From Kondoa malvinella (Eukaryota; Basidiomycota; Agaricostilbomycetes; Agaricostilbales; Kondoaceae), in contig BCIM01000001.1 in NCBI GenBank assembly GCA_039545315.1, positions 3,629,783-3,693,782 on the forward strand: DNA of 64,000 bases, given 5' to 3'. How positions within the stretch are numbered: the first letter of the stretch is position 1; every line of letters starts with the position of its first letter. Under the pieces are notes generated by a model. The model did not search any database and was not told the DNA's origin. It was given only the letters and a program-made list of their open reading frames with translations. The position numbers were made by a program, and so were the translations under genes. Shown here piece by piece: positions 1 to 12,892 of the stretch.

Positions 1-2024
1 CTCGAAGCCTGGGAGAGATCATGAAGAAATCTTGCTTGGCAATTTGCTTCTTGATTTCAGCTACCGACCCAGGGAGGTTTAGCTCTTCAATCAGCTGACC
101 AAAATTGGCACCTTGAGCCCAGTCGCATGGTAAAGCGGGTGAAGAGAATCGGATAGTCAATGTTTCCGGGTCGAGGAAAACGAATTTGGCTGGTGTCTAA
201 GAAAAAGCCAGCTTTTAGTTCGAGCTATAATGTAGTAAACGATGCCATTCACCTGATTTTGCCATTGAAGCACCTCTGCTGGACTGTTGAGCTGTGTCGG
301 ATCTGAAATCACTTCTCTTGGCTGTTTACTACTTGTCGCGCCGAGCACTCCCAGAGGTGCGCATGCAGAAGTGGGCGCTTGAACTACTTCAAAAGTTGGC
401 TTGCGCTTCATAGCTCGACCTGGACCTTGATGGCGACCCGAGGTAGCTTCGAATGCGAGAGCACTGGCATCTTGCAATCTTTGGTTCCTGTCCTGGATGG
501 AATTTTCGATGCGAGTGCTGGCCACTGATTGCGAAGATCGAAGCGCTTCTCTCTGTTCTTGCACAATCTCGCTGTCGTGTCCTTGGGTGACATCGAGATT
601 ATCGTTGAGCAGCCATGACAAGTCTGAAGTTTGAGAAGATAGGTTGAGTTGCTAGACAAACACTTTAGATTTGTTCATTCCGCAATCACAAGCGACCCAC
701 ATGACCTAGGATATATCTGACAGCGCCAGTCTCGTCCCGTAGGCATTTCATCTGAAGTAGCACCCAAAACGGCGTCCCCTCTTTCGTGTAATTGATCATG
801 AGCTCTACAAACAAGCACGCTTGATCAGCAGCTATCTGGGTAAAAATATAGCTCACATACCTTGTATGTCTGCACCCACTTTTAACGCCTTTCTGATCCT
901 GGCAACCACCGCTGGCGAGCTCTCGGGTCCCTGCAATTCTCGACAGTTCATACTCAATGTTTCCTTCAAAGTGTATCCAGTCAATGCTTGAAATCCCTTG
1001 CTACACATCTGTATCACATCTGATCAGGTATGATGAGATCAAGAAAGCCAGGAACGTACGCTCAAGATCATATCTGGTCCATCGCGCAGATCTGCAAGAG
1101 GTTGATGAGTCATATTACTAGCAAGTGTTACGGGACTGGCTCACCTGCTAAGCAGAAACTGTCTCGGTTCTGCTGGCTCGTTTTGACGAACGCCTTTTGA
1201 GCTAGTGTCAAACGCAGCTTGACGAAGCGCGACCAAGAGTCTTCATGCATAGCTTGAAAAGCTACATCTGCTTGCTCTGCGAATGGATCCGGCAGGATTT
1301 GTAACTTGACAGAAGAGGCTTCGAGACATTTCCGTTCCGCGTTGGAAAGGTTGAGTGCAAGAGGAGCAGCCGTTGGAACGTGTAGATCATGTACACGTCG
1401 GCAAAGGCTTTGTAATGCTTGGAGATCGCTAGATAGTTGTTGGGCATTCTAACACATTTGGATCAGGCTTTGATCTGACAGATATAATGGCAGACTGACC
1501 AGCCAGAAACAAAGCTGCTCGGCGCCTAGTTCGCTTGCTAAGAAAGCGCCGAATTTGGCCAAACCGACTGTTCCGAAGGCTTGTTTAAGATGTCTCGCAA
1601 CAGGCAGAATCATCAACGTACTCGGATCTTCCAGCGCCTGTCTGAGACTATCTTGGTTCATAAGGGAAGCGTACTTCTTTCCACCTGGACGTGCAGACAG
1701 TTCGACAAGAGGAGCATTCTGCTCATGTTGCGGATTGTAACAAGGCAGGGTATCAAGAATATGGGTAGGCACTTCTTCCCCATTGCTGGACTCGTCTGAT
1801 TCGGCATTAGGAGAACCGAATTTAGCACCGCTATCTCGGCGATTGTTGGATGGGAAAGAGACCAGCGTTGGAGAGTTCAGCTTTGGTATTGACCATCTCT
1901 CGGATTTAGGAGATTTGGCGCCTTGGTCTAACGTAGGAGATTTCGGAAGCTGATACCACTTGCGTGATGTAGCATCTTTGGCAAAGGACTTGCGTCTAGG
2001 AGCACTGTTTGCTGAGCTGTCCAT
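1..2024 (-). CDS. RGS-LOV photoreceptor, paralogue 1 (partial, 3' end cut by window edge)
   Basis: Predicted blue-light sensor coupling a flavin-binding LOV domain to a G-protein regulator (RGS) domain. The ATG at 2024 opens a Ser/Pro-rich N-terminus. The RGS domain follows: DSLRQALEDP, then after a 54-nt intron (1568-1621) GLAKFGAFL and AEQLCFWLNAQQ, ending with the RGS-type segment around DPFAEQADVAFQAMHEDSW. The LOV core spans about 1100-700: GFQALTGYTLKE, NCRELQGPE with the flavin-reactive Cys codon at 943-945, NYTKEGTPFWVLLQM and LRDETGAVRY. Behind it lies a linker with a long helical stretch and a C-terminal domain (VFLDPETLTIRFSSPALPC) shared with the gene at 16876. The stop lies outside the window. 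Fungal RGS-LOV proteins such as BcLOV4 are known to bind membranes in light; the same role here is inferred. At least seven introns. The family call is firm. Confidence 0.85.
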
Positions 2025-3172
2025 TGAACTTTCAAGTTGGAAAGCTTCGAGTGAACAGCTGAAGTTTATCTAAATTTGAAAGGCGGATAGCGGGAGAGAA
2101 AGAGAAGAGAGCAACATAGCAAGCACATGCAAGCAGCAGCATCATGATCGCCGATGTCCTGCACGCCATTCTTGCTAGAAATGGAATTCTGCTTATGGAC
2201 CGCAACTGCATTTCCGCATTAAGTGAATTCCTGCTGCGACCGGACAGGCACGCGATGTCGCCAGGAACGTCGGGCGGCCTTGCTGAGCAGCGTAGAGTGC
2301 GCGGCAGATCCGCTCGAGGCCAATTCAAGGTCAAGTTACGAAAGCTGTGACAGAAGCCGAACAGGGCGAAATGAGGGGCAGAATTCGACGAGCAGCAGTC
2401 AATGACACGGCCTCAGCTACTTGTATGTTCTGGTTCAGACATTGGCAACGACGATTGAATCGCCATTTGAGTGCATCTAGTTCGCCTAAGTTGCAACTCG
2501 GACTTGTTCAAGATCAGGCTCTACCGCCCATGCTTCCGCGAGCTGTACATTAGAAAGATGCGAGCGGCCTATTGCTCAAGCTGCCGTAGACGAATCTGCG
2601 TCGCTGCTTCTTTCATTCCCTTGACTTGATACCAGACATGAGAGGACATGGCTGAAGCACCTGCGTGGCCTTTGCCATCCTAGCATTACCCAAGCGTTCT
2701 TCTCTCTTCCTTTGCGTAGCTTGAAGGTGCACTGCCTGGCGACTGCAACTGCTCAGAACGGGTCATCATGATCAAGGAGAGGAAGCAGCAAAAAAGGAAA
2801 GGCTGCAATGACCAGATCTATATGCTACTGCGAACTTGAGCACCGGAGACAGTCGCTGCAATAATGATAGAAGCAAGAGCCAAGAACGACGCGTTACGAT
2901 CTAGACAACGAGGAACGCAGAGCAGGCTATGTCAGTCTGTCATCGCAAGAAATTGGCGTGCATCTTCTGACTCGATAAGGAATCAACGAGCACAAATCGA
3001 GCCTGAGAAGGAAGGAGATGTCTTTTGGGACGGAAGCACTGGAGGAATGAGGCAAAACAAAGCGCGGCTAGGCAGAGAAGTGCTGCACGATCCATCTCAT
3101 CCCTTCTTTGCATTAAACCGGTCCGCAAACCTGCTTGACCTGTTAGCAGTTTTGATAGAATCAGGCAAAGGC
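2025..3172. other. Intergenic, no gene seen
   Basis: About 1.15 kb between the start of RGS-LOV paralogue 1 and the 3' end of the CBS-domain gene. It should hold the promoter and 5' leader of the photoreceptor gene. Short open frames on both strands show no recognisable domain and no plausible splice pattern. No repeat or RNA gene was recognised. Confidence 0.5.
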
Positions 3173-3792
3173 TTACTGTTGCAGGTCTCCCTTAGTAGCC
3201 ACTGCTAGTACAAACTTTCTCCCTGTATCCGTTCTGTGTAGAGCTGGTAAGCTACATCAAGTACAGCAGCCAGACGACATACACGATGGCAAATTCAGCG
3301 CTCTGAAAGAATCGTGCCAAAGTTGCCAAAGAAGTCTCCGGCGTTATCACTGTAATTGTAGATCGTTTGAGTCTGCACTTCACCATACGACAGAGCGGCT
3401 CACGCTGATAAGGCTGCCGTCGCTCAAACCCTCTCATGCGACTTTCGACTTTTTGACTCCATGGGTCAACGCTGCTGTTCCGCAAATCTTGAAGAGTAGT
3501 CGGGACATCCAGATAGCCAATGAGAGCTTTCGAGGAAGAGACCACGGGCAGAATGGAATAATCTCGAAGTGTTGCAGATGAAAGCGCTTCGCCTAGAGGA
3601 ACATCTCCTTTCAAGCAGACTGGTCTTTCGGGTATTCAGCTCCATATCACACAGGTTATGCATTGAACGAACGAGCTGGCGCGAGCTGTATAGCGGCAGA
3701 TGAGCGGCCCAAACATGCGGTGCTAATTTTTGCTTGGGACTCACCTGCAAGTCCTCGACGCAGAAGATCTGCAGTGCAGAAGTGTCTGTCAT
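3173..3792 (-). CDS. Small CBS-domain protein
   Basis: Cystathionine-beta-synthase (CBS) domain pair protein, the type of module that binds adenosyl ligands and regulates partner proteins. The central exon reads PVCLKGDVPLGEALSSA, then YSILPVVSSSKALIGYLDVP (first CBS half) and TITVITPETSLATLARFFQS with EFAIV (second half). Splicing GT at 3285 side to the last exon gives TDTGRKFVLAVATKGDLQQ and a TAA at 3173-3175, a good CBS ending. The start at 3792 (MTDTSALQIFCVEDLQ) fits the family, but the exact acceptor of exon 2 could not be fixed: phase 0 from exon 1 does not run into the CBS frame by an obvious AG, so a small extra exon or a different start is possible. Function beyond the domain is unknown. 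Confidence 0.65.
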
Positions 3793-4009
3793 AGCTGACG
3801 GAGGCGCTGCACCAAAATGAACTTGTTGGCTGTCTGCGGAAAAAAGATGGGGAACTACTTTCGCGAAAGAGGTGTCGAAGCTGTGCTCTGGGACAAGCTG
3901 AATGGCATCTTAATGTATTGATATACGCACAGCAGTCTATGTACAATCCCAAATAATACAATCGAACGAAAAAAAACCAAAAGAATCCCTTACAGGCCAG
4001 GAGATAGCT

Positions 4010-7000
4010 CTATTGAGGCCTGCGCCATGGGCTTGTTGGCGTTGGCGACGATTCTCGTTGGCTCTGTAGATGAGCCTGAGAGCGAAGCGAAGGCATGGTC
4101 GAAGGTGAACGAGAGAGATCCAGCCGTTTGCGAAGCGCGTCAAGTTCAGTCTTCAGCCTGCGAGTACAGATCAGACAAAGCTCTATATGTATAGCTTGTA
4201 AAAACACTCACCTCTGTTCCCTTTCACTAGAGCCTTCGACGTCTCTCTGTAGCTTCGAAGCAAATAGCTGAGCTTGAGATTCAGAGTTGCGTAGTTCGCT
4301 AAGGTTCTGCTTGAGCTGTGACCATGGTTCATCAGTGGGTTGTCGCAAGGATCTTGCAAAAGGACGCACTCTTAGCACTTGGCCAGCATTGCCATCTGTA
4401 TCTGACTCTAAGCGCCGCCGTATAGTCTCGGCTTCTTGGAGTTTGGCTTGAAGGTCCCGAATCACGAATTCGCGTTCTCGTGCAGTCTCTCGAGCTTCGG
4501 TTCGCAAACGACGCTCTTGATTGAGCTCTTGAGTGAGTTCCTCGACGCGACCGTCAGCATGACGAGATACTGGTGGCCTTGGTGAAGAAGCGAAGGTGCG
4601 TCCTTCGAAATCAGCCAATCGGACTTTGAGCTCCTTCAGTTGTCGTTGTAGCTCATCCTGTTGATTAAGAGTCAAAGTCTGGCGATGTACATGTAGAAAA
4701 GAGGACTCACATTCTCTCTAGACACTTTACTAGCATCTTCCCGCTCGCGCGCAGCACTACGCTGCTGCTCATTGGCGAATGCTTCAGCTCCTTGCTGTCG
4801 GCTTTGCGCCAGATTCAGACGAGTGATAGACGCCTCGAGCTCCTTGCGAAGGTCATCTCGTTCCATTTCGAGAGCGCGAGCTCCATCCGAAGATGCTGCA
4901 GATAATGAGAGATCAGCGCGCTTTCACGCCTCGGATAGATCTACATACGCTGCACGTTCGAGAAGGATTGTAAGCGCTGTTCAAGAGCTTTCTTCGCTTG
5001 CAAAGCAGCTGCCTTGTCTGCTTCCACTTCATCGATCCGAAGATGCAGGTCCCGGTTCTGCGAAACCAACTCGACATTCTGAGCTTGCAATTCGCCTTGC
5101 CGTCCGGTAGCATCATCGAAAGCCCGTTTGGAGCGGGTTAGCTGGTCTTCAAGGCGGTCACGGTCATACTTCCACGCTGTCAGACTGTGAACTTCATCAT
5201 CGTAGCGGATCTGAAGCTCGTCGTGTGCCTGAAGAACATGTTACGATTAGCGGCAGTCAGTTTCATGAAAGGGCAGGCTTACACTCTTAAGATTCCGGAG
5301 ATCGTCTCGCAAGCGACTGGCAGACTCCCGCTGGCTGTCCGATTCGACTGTGAGCTGCTCGAGCTGCGCTTGATATGCCTGCATAATGTTAGAGTTGGAG
5401 GTAATCGGGCAGGACACGAGCTTACCTTTTGCAAGGTCTCCATCCGCTCATCGAATTCGTTCTCGGAGCGGCTGTGCTGCTCCCGTTCACTTTCGAGATC
5501 AGCTTGTAAGCGGCGGCAATCCCGTTCCAAGTCTTGAAGCTTGTACCGATTTGTGTCATTCTCATACTTTGCATCCAGCTCGCGAGCGTATTGCTCCGCT
5601 GCTCTGGCTCGAGTCTCGGCGGCTTCTCGTTCTGCGATGGCCTCTGCCTTGATGCGTTCTGCCTCTGCTTGGCCCATTCTGGCCGATCTGTAAGCAAATC
5701 TGTCAGCGTGCTCTGACAAAGTATGCCTAGAAGCACTCACGTTTCAGCTCTGAGGGTTCAAAGGGATCAGCCATAACCTGGTAGTAAGCCTATAGTACTC
5801 ACCTTTCGGCATCGCGTCTGCCGACTTTCGCAGCCTCGATCTGCTCTCTATAGCTGTCCGCGCGTCTGAAAGAATGGGTTCTTCAGCCTCTGTTTATACG
5901 CTGAATAAGACTACTTACTGCTGTGCTGCTGCGATCTGTTCCTCGTAACCCGAAGTGGCTGCAGAGTCCAGTTGCAGCTCTTGCAGATGTAGTTCCAATT
6001 GTGCATTGACTTCTTGATCTCGCTCGCGCTGCATCATCAAGCTGCGTACTTGTGATTTGAGCTATCGGCATGTCAGCCGACAAGTCCTCTCCGCGGCGCG
6101 CAAACATACCTCATTCAGTTCTGAGCTCAACTCCTGCTTCATCCGACCGGCGTCTTGCAGAGTAGCATGTAGATTGTCATTCTCTTGCTTGGTCTGCCTT
6201 TGAAGACCTTGAAGAGCCTTGCGACTGTCTTCCAGCTCAAGGAAACGATTGTCGAGAGAAGATTTGACTTTCAGACTATCCGCCTACAATCAGCACAGAT
6301 GGCATCCGCTGATTACAGAAGGACCTACTGATGTGCTTGAAGTGCCTCGGAGCCCTGTAGTCGGGCCGCTTCAGCTTCTTTGCGGGCAGCAGCTTCTTGT
6401 CTCAAGAGGTCTTGTAAAGTTGCAGTCTCGCGGTCAAGTTTCCGCTGGGCATCAGCGTTGGAAAAGCCAGGTCGTGATGACTGCTGAATGATGGCCGCCA
6501 TCTGCTGAACTTGAGCCTCGAGATGCTTTCGGACTCGTTCAGATGCCATCCGTTCAAGTCTGCAATAACAATCGGTGAAGGATAGGAACCAGCGGTGAGA
6601 TTACGTACTCAAGCATTTGTAAATCAGCGGCATGAGCACCGCGACTTTGCTGACGGGCATTCATGTCGAGATCGACTGACATATGGCGGCCGACACCATT
6701 TTTGCCAGCATGACTTGGACGAGAAGGAGACGCATTGCCGAAAGTTCTATTCTCTGACGAGCTCTTGAGGGAGTTAAGCCTACTTCGGATAAGCTCGAGT
6801 CGAGGAAGTCAACGAAAGTCCTACCTAGCCTCCATCTGGTCAGACATCTCGCTCGTTCCTCGAGCCAATTCGTCGAGGAGTTGTCGATTGCCGTTACTTT
6901 GAGACTTGCCAATGTTTCCATAGGTCTGCATCGGCGGCGGCGATGTCGAGCGTGCCAAGGAAGCCAGCTCCTTTTGCAGTCCGGCCTTTACCTTCTCCAC

Positions 7001-10000
7001 TTGAGCCAGTTCGCGCTTAGTCGATTCGAGCTGCGACTGCTTCTCCCGAAGCTCACTACGGAACTTATCACTGGCTTTGTCGGCCATCTCGCGAGCCTGA
7101 CGTTCCCGGTTGAGACTTTCGGATGCCTTTGTTGCAGCTTGTTGAAGGGAGACCATCTTGGTTTCAATGTTGCGCTGGCTCGAAACTTCCTTTTGGGTCG
7201 ATCGGCTGAGGTCTTCCAGCTCGCCAGTCAAGCGCGCCTTTGCTTTCTCCAGAGTATGTATGAGCTGTTGAGCACTAGCGTATCGCGTTTGAGCTTCGGC
7301 CAGCTGACGGTCTTGTACCTTCATTGCCTTTTCTAGAGTGTGCACATGCTCCACTATGGTCTTGTTTTCGAGGGCTTTCGATTTGTTCAGGGCAACCTCT
7401 TTGTTCTCGATCTCTGTCTGCAAGTCCACACAGAAGCGTTCTTGCTTGGTGAGACGTTGCTGAAGATCTTGAACTTTGCTTTCGTACTGCCTGGAAGATG
7501 ATTCGAGCCTAGATCGTGTCTGCATCTCGGTATCAAGGAGCTTCTTCAGCTGAGATACTTGCTGTTGAAGGGTCGCTTGTTCCCGCTCGGACCGCAGCAT
7601 GCTTTCTTCGTGCCCATGATACTTGACAGACAAGGCAGACAGCTCGCGTTCTTTGTCGGCAAAGTCTTGACGGAGCTTGCGCAGTGCTTCGTCTGCCGCT
7701 AATTGGTCGGATCTAGTCGTCTGAAGTTCGCTCTGTGCCGCAATTCTAGCCTTCTCGGCCATCGCCAAGGAACGCTCCAGGTCTTTGAGTCTGGCTTGCG
7801 CAGAAGACAACTCGCCTTCTCTTTCAGTCTTGTAAGTCACCGCTTCATCTCGACTCTTCTGGGCAGATGCCAACTCTACCTGCAGAGAGTTTAGAGAAGC
7901 ACTGGCTGATCGCTCTGACTTTGCCAGCTCAGATTGCAGGCTGGATACTTGCTGCCGCAGTTCCGCTAGTTGGCTCGACATTTGCTTGGCTGATTCTGAC
8001 TTTTGCTCATCTTCCGAAACCTTTGTCGCTAGAAGCGCCTGTAATTGCGACAAATCTTTCTCTGCCTTCTCGCGAGCTTGGACTGAAAGGTTGCTCTGCT
8101 GCTTCGAGCCTTCAGCATCTTTTTGCAACGAAAAGATGCGGGATTTGAGTTGCTCTACTTCGGTATCTTGTTTCCTCTTGATCGACTCGAAAGTGGCAAT
8201 CTGGCCGCTGATCCGCTGCAGCTCGCTCTCTTTCTTCTTCAGGATGACTTCGTAGTCAGTTGATGCTTGAGACAAGTTGCCGAGCTGAGCACGAGCTTGT
8301 TGACAATCGCGTTCAGACTCTGAGACTTTCGAGGCAAGCGATTGCCTTTCCGCCTGACCAGCTTCGACTTTCTGTTGGAGACTCTGTATGGTGCTGTTGA
8401 GCCTCGCCTCGGTGCGTTTGACATCTTCCGAAGCGGCATTGACTTGGCGTTGCAGCTTGTTGCATTCACTCTTCAAGGAATCTCGCTCTCGTACGATGTC
8501 GTCGCGCTCAGCCGAAGATTGCTTGCTGACATTCATCAAGGTCGTTTCTTGCGACTTCCAGTCAGTTTGCTCTTTCTCTAGGCGTTCCAGGTGATGCGCG
8601 GCAGTCTCAAAGTTCTTTTTGAGCGAAGTGAACTTTTTGTGCAGGCTGTCGTACCGCCGCTGCGATTCTTCGCGATCTTCAAGCAGCTTGTCAATGTCGT
8701 GTTCAGCAGATTCGATGTTCTAGCAAAGACAATGAGCACTGTTGAACGCGTATATGAGAGGCTCACGTCTTCCAAGATCTTCGCTCTCTGTATGGCTCGC
8801 TTCAAGGACTCATCCTTTTCCAGAGCCAACAATCTCTCAGCGTCCAGCGCCTCTTCGATTCGCTTCCGATCCGCGTCAGCCTTGATCTGCAACTGAGCAA
8901 GCCTTTCCTTCTCTTGTATATCTCGCTGCTCTCTCTCCTTCGCCAAGGCCAGTTCAGCCTCCTTTCTCCTCAGCTCGTCGTCAGACCGAGAAGCAGCCAA
9001 CAGCGGGCGAACTTTGGTATACAACGGCCACCAAGGCCATTGTCGAAGAGCAAGATAGATACGAGCATTACGCTGGATAGTTCTAGCTGCCATGGCTCGA
9101 TTGAGAACCTTCATCAAACCACGCCGAGCAGTGAAACGACGACAAGCAGCTTGAATCCGACTGAAGATTCCATAGAGCAGCTCATCTCTTCTTTCTTCCA
9201 GATCGGCCAGCACACCAGCCTTGAAGAAAGCCTTTGAGCGACCGACCTTGAAATCTGATGGGTCGAGTTGAAGGTGCGCCAACATGCCTTGACATGCTTT
9301 TCGACCGTCCATGTAGCCTTTCGGAATAACGCCAGGCGTGAGCACTTCATAGCGATGGCGAAACTCGATGAAAGGCAGTCGATTAGGATAGCCGAGTCGA
9401 GCGATACGAATACCCTCGAGCACACCGTTACATCTCAATTGCTCGAGCACAAGTGGGGTGTTGATGATGCTGGGGCGCTTGTTCGGATTTGGGACAATAC
9501 AACGGACGAAATGAGGAGAAGTTGAGCGAAGTTGAGTCATGAGCGAATGCAGCTGTTCCTTGTGACGCTGACCGACCGTTCTAAAGGCACCTCGTTTGAC
9601 CGCAGATCGAGTTGTGGAACTTGTCGTATCCGCAAAGTCGGCGAAAAGAGCACCAACAAACGCATCAGCGGAAGTAGCCAGAACAGAAGTGAGGTTCTCG
9701 TTGAGCGGATCTTTGTTCTTGTCTAACCAATTGTGAGTGTGATATTCGACTTTGCCGGCATAATGCTGAACGGTAAAGCTGAGCTTGTCGAACCGATTGG
9801 TTGAGAACTTTGTAGCTGGATTATCGGAGCGAGCATTGTCCGGAGCGTAATAGAGTTGACGAAGTTTATCGGTGAAAGTCTCGTCAGATGCTTTAGGCAT
9901 GATGCACTCTTCGTCCAGACAAGCGAGGATTCCGACTGGCTGAGCACTTTCGATGAGCTCAATGGTCGGTTGTAGATCCATGCCAAAGTTCTCAAACTTC

Positions 10001-11957
10001 CACCCAATTTCTTCTCTTTCATACTCTTCCTGTTCAAGAACAAACATGTGATGATTGAAGAATTGCTGCAGCTTCTCATTGGTATAATTGATGCAGAGTT
10101 GTTCGAAACTATTCCGCTCAAAGATTTCGAAACCGGCGATATCGAGCACACCGATGAAAGTCGACTTGGCTGTGGGTCGTTCCAGAGCTTTATTGATGCG
10201 CTCCACGATGGCGCCGAAAGTCTTCTCATACAGAGTCTTGCACACTGAAGCGATCTCGTCAACGACTTGCTGGCGAGTACGAGCTTGAGTGACCCATTCC
10301 CGACCAGCTTTGACACGAGGTTGAGTAAGAGCAGAAGAGAAGGCCTTAGGTGACAGATTCAGCAGATGAGCAACCACTTCGATCTGTGCTGGGTTTTCGA
10401 TCAGCGCTCGATCTTTGCCTGAGACTTCAACGTTGCCAAGATGAAGGATAGCAGCGACCGAGCGGAAAATGTTGAGCTGCTCTGCTGGTGTAAAGCCAAC
10501 AATATGCAATGCGCTGACCAGGTGCTTCCATTCTTGCCGGTCATCAATCTCATCCACATCGGTTCGAGAAGCAGCGAGGTATGCATAGTCCGCTACATCG
10601 CCTTGCAGATGCAGATCCTGCCTTAGTCGCGGATCTGCGCCGCGAAGTAGTTGATAGAAGACGTGGAAAGATCGTTCTTGCGGACTTCGACTCGTTACTC
10701 TGCTCTTCTCCAACAGATACCAATCGATGAAAGCGCCAGCAATAGCACCGCTAGAGTTGAATTCTATCCGAACAAACTTTCCGAATCGAGAAGAATTGTT
10801 GTTGCGAACGGTTTGAGCGTTACCGAATGCTTCGAGGATAGGATTGGCCTGCAAGATTTGACGCTCTAGTTGACCAAGTTTCTTGCCTTGTGGGAAATAG
10901 CTGTTATGCTGGAAAGAATTTTGCCGATTCAGGCTGGGCGACATGAGGACTGCTGGGTCGACAGAGTCTGCGGAACCGGATGGAGGAAGTGTACTTGAAG
11001 CATCGGCAGCTATCGCAGTGAGGAATTGGATGACTTTCTTGGTGTTTTCTGTCTTGCCTGCTCCTGATTCACCAGTAATCAGGATACTCTGGCCTTCCCG
11101 CTCTGACACCATGTTTGCCCAAGCTTGCTGAGCAACGGCAAAGATGTGAGGTGGGTTCTCTTCTCTTCTTCGATTCATGTATTCTATCGCAGAGTGAATA
11201 TGAGCTATGGATCAAGGCTAGCTGCTTACGATCTATTGCTGCTGTTGAGTAGTAACCATCTAGATTGCGATACGGGTTGACAGCAACCAAGAAAGGGCCT
11301 GAGTATGTCTGTAGATAACAGAAATGCTTGAATCAGCGGATACTGAAGAGCCCTGCCTAGACCTACATATATGCGATCGTTCTTATACCTAGTCTCCAAG
11401 TTGTAGACGACTGATGCTTCATTCAGATGCGTCAATTCGGCCATATCTTCCACTTGATCAAACTATAGTCACAGGTGAGTCCTACGCCTTCTACAGCTGG
11501 GACACTCAAGCTACCTTGGGCGGGTTTTGCTTGCTGAGTTCATTCTTGTCGACATTGCGAATCTGCAGGAGTAGTGCTGACTTAGCTCGACAGCCGTGAA
11601 AGACAGAGCAGTAGACCTACCTTGTCATCCACGCCCATACATTCTGCCATTTCGCCTTCTTCCTTCATGACCCAACTTGACACATAACCCTTGGTAGCAT
11701 CTGGCACCCATACCCAAGTCTTCTCGTGCTGTTCATGTCAATCCTAGTCAGTGCGATACGGTACTGCACCCTGCATGAGGACGAACGAAGGCTTGTTGAG
11801 CCGCAGCATCTGCAGCTAATCCCGGTCTTTTGGCGATAGACATCAGAGGCGCATAAGTGACCTCGGGCAGGCCGTCGCCGCTCTGAGAAGGATCATTGGA
11901 GGAATAGAGACGTCTATGCGACTGCTTGCGCGTGAGATCTTCAGCAGAGGCGGTCAT
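4010..11957 (-). CDS. Class II myosin heavy chain
   Basis: Conventional myosin II heavy chain, the motor of the cytokinetic actomyosin ring. The ATG at 11957 is followed by a Ser-rich head and an SH3-like N-domain (HEKTWVWVPDATKGYVSSW, near 11.7 kb). The motor continues with VAVNPYRNLDGYY, the P-loop GESGAGKT (about 11.08 kb), NNSSRFGKF, the switch-2 segment DIAGFEIF (about 10.14 kb) and the converter-side IARLGYPNRLPF. One IQ-like segment is followed by WPWWPLYTKVRPLL, the usual myosin II junction. From about 8.9 kb down to 4.0 kb the protein is heptad-rich coiled coil (long runs of Glu, Gln, Lys, Leu, Ser). The tail ends with a short Ser/Pro-rich non-helical piece and a TAG at 4010. Introns cluster in the 5' end and in the distal tail; the motor core and proximal coiled coil are nearly uninterrupted. 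Expected length about 2300 residues, normal for fungal type II myosins. Confidence 0.95.
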
Positions 11958-12892
11958 GGCGCGCTTGAAATCAGTTTGCCAGCGCAAAGCGAGACCGGCG
12001 CTATTTGTTCTCTGTGCTGGGGTATATGGTGTGGCTTCTCACACAAATTTATAGGTATATCGAGACGCAGTCCATCGCAGGAAGAGGCCAACCTGCGAAT
12101 ATCCTCACAAGTCAAATCAAAACAGGAGGTCCGAATCACGCGACGATGTCACCCTCCCCTTCGCTGCTCTCTTCTACAGGAGACAGATGTACGAAAAAGA
12201 TACGCGCAAAGCGAAAACAAGCAACTTAAACTGGCCCAAACTGGCCCAAGTCAGTCGAGTGGTGCATGCAATCGTCATTAGCCCTTTTCCTCATCAGACT
12301 CTTTATGCAATGTACTGCTGCTTGCGAGCACGCTCTCTTCGCTTCTTTCGCTTTTTTGAGCCAGTTGATCCAAATCTTTTTGCTATTGCCAGCGTGCAAA
12401 ATATTTCACTTGCTGTTATTTCTTTGGCTGGCCGCAAGAGCCCTGAAGCCTTGCACGTATGTTCAGCGGCCATCAGAAGTGAGTAGTCTCAGACGCCCAC
12501 GTCTTGGCTAGCGCAAGAGCCGATATCGAAGCCAAGCACTTGAGCGAGCTAGTCTTCTGTCAAAATGACGTCGAGCAAAGAGGTGTGAGTGTGCTCTAGA
12601 GCCGCTCTTTCTCCATCAATGCTTGTCAAGCTTGATGCCAAATCCTCTGCTTAACTGCTGTTGTTTTAGCTGTTCCGGAAGTTTTGCCTTTTCACCGTGT
12701 ACTGTTGACTCTAGCCGTCTGTCCTTGCGCATCAAGATGACGTGCAGCTCTAGAACCTTCCCGTCCACTACTTCTGACCCTTTGTATCATTCTGTCCTTA
12801 TCGACTACCTCTTCTAACTCCGGTCTTCTGTCATCTTCGGAAGCGAACAAAACGGCACAGCACAGCGCTATTTCTCTTCTTCCCACGCTATC
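11958..12892. other. Divergent intergenic region (myosin / unrecognised gene)
   Basis: About 0.93 kb between two divergently transcribed genes, so it should carry both promoters. An ATG at 12565 opens only six codons before a GTGTGAGT-like donor, and a good acceptor (TTTTAG) lies near 12669. This could be a 5' leader exon and intron of the gene starting at 12893. No other feature recognised. Confidence 0.4.

Noticed and set aside
6881..8594. Several plus-strand open frames across the myosin coiled coil
   Set aside because: Mirror images of Glu/Gln/Lys/Leu-rich coiled-coil codons; no start context, no domain, and the minus-strand protein is unmistakable.
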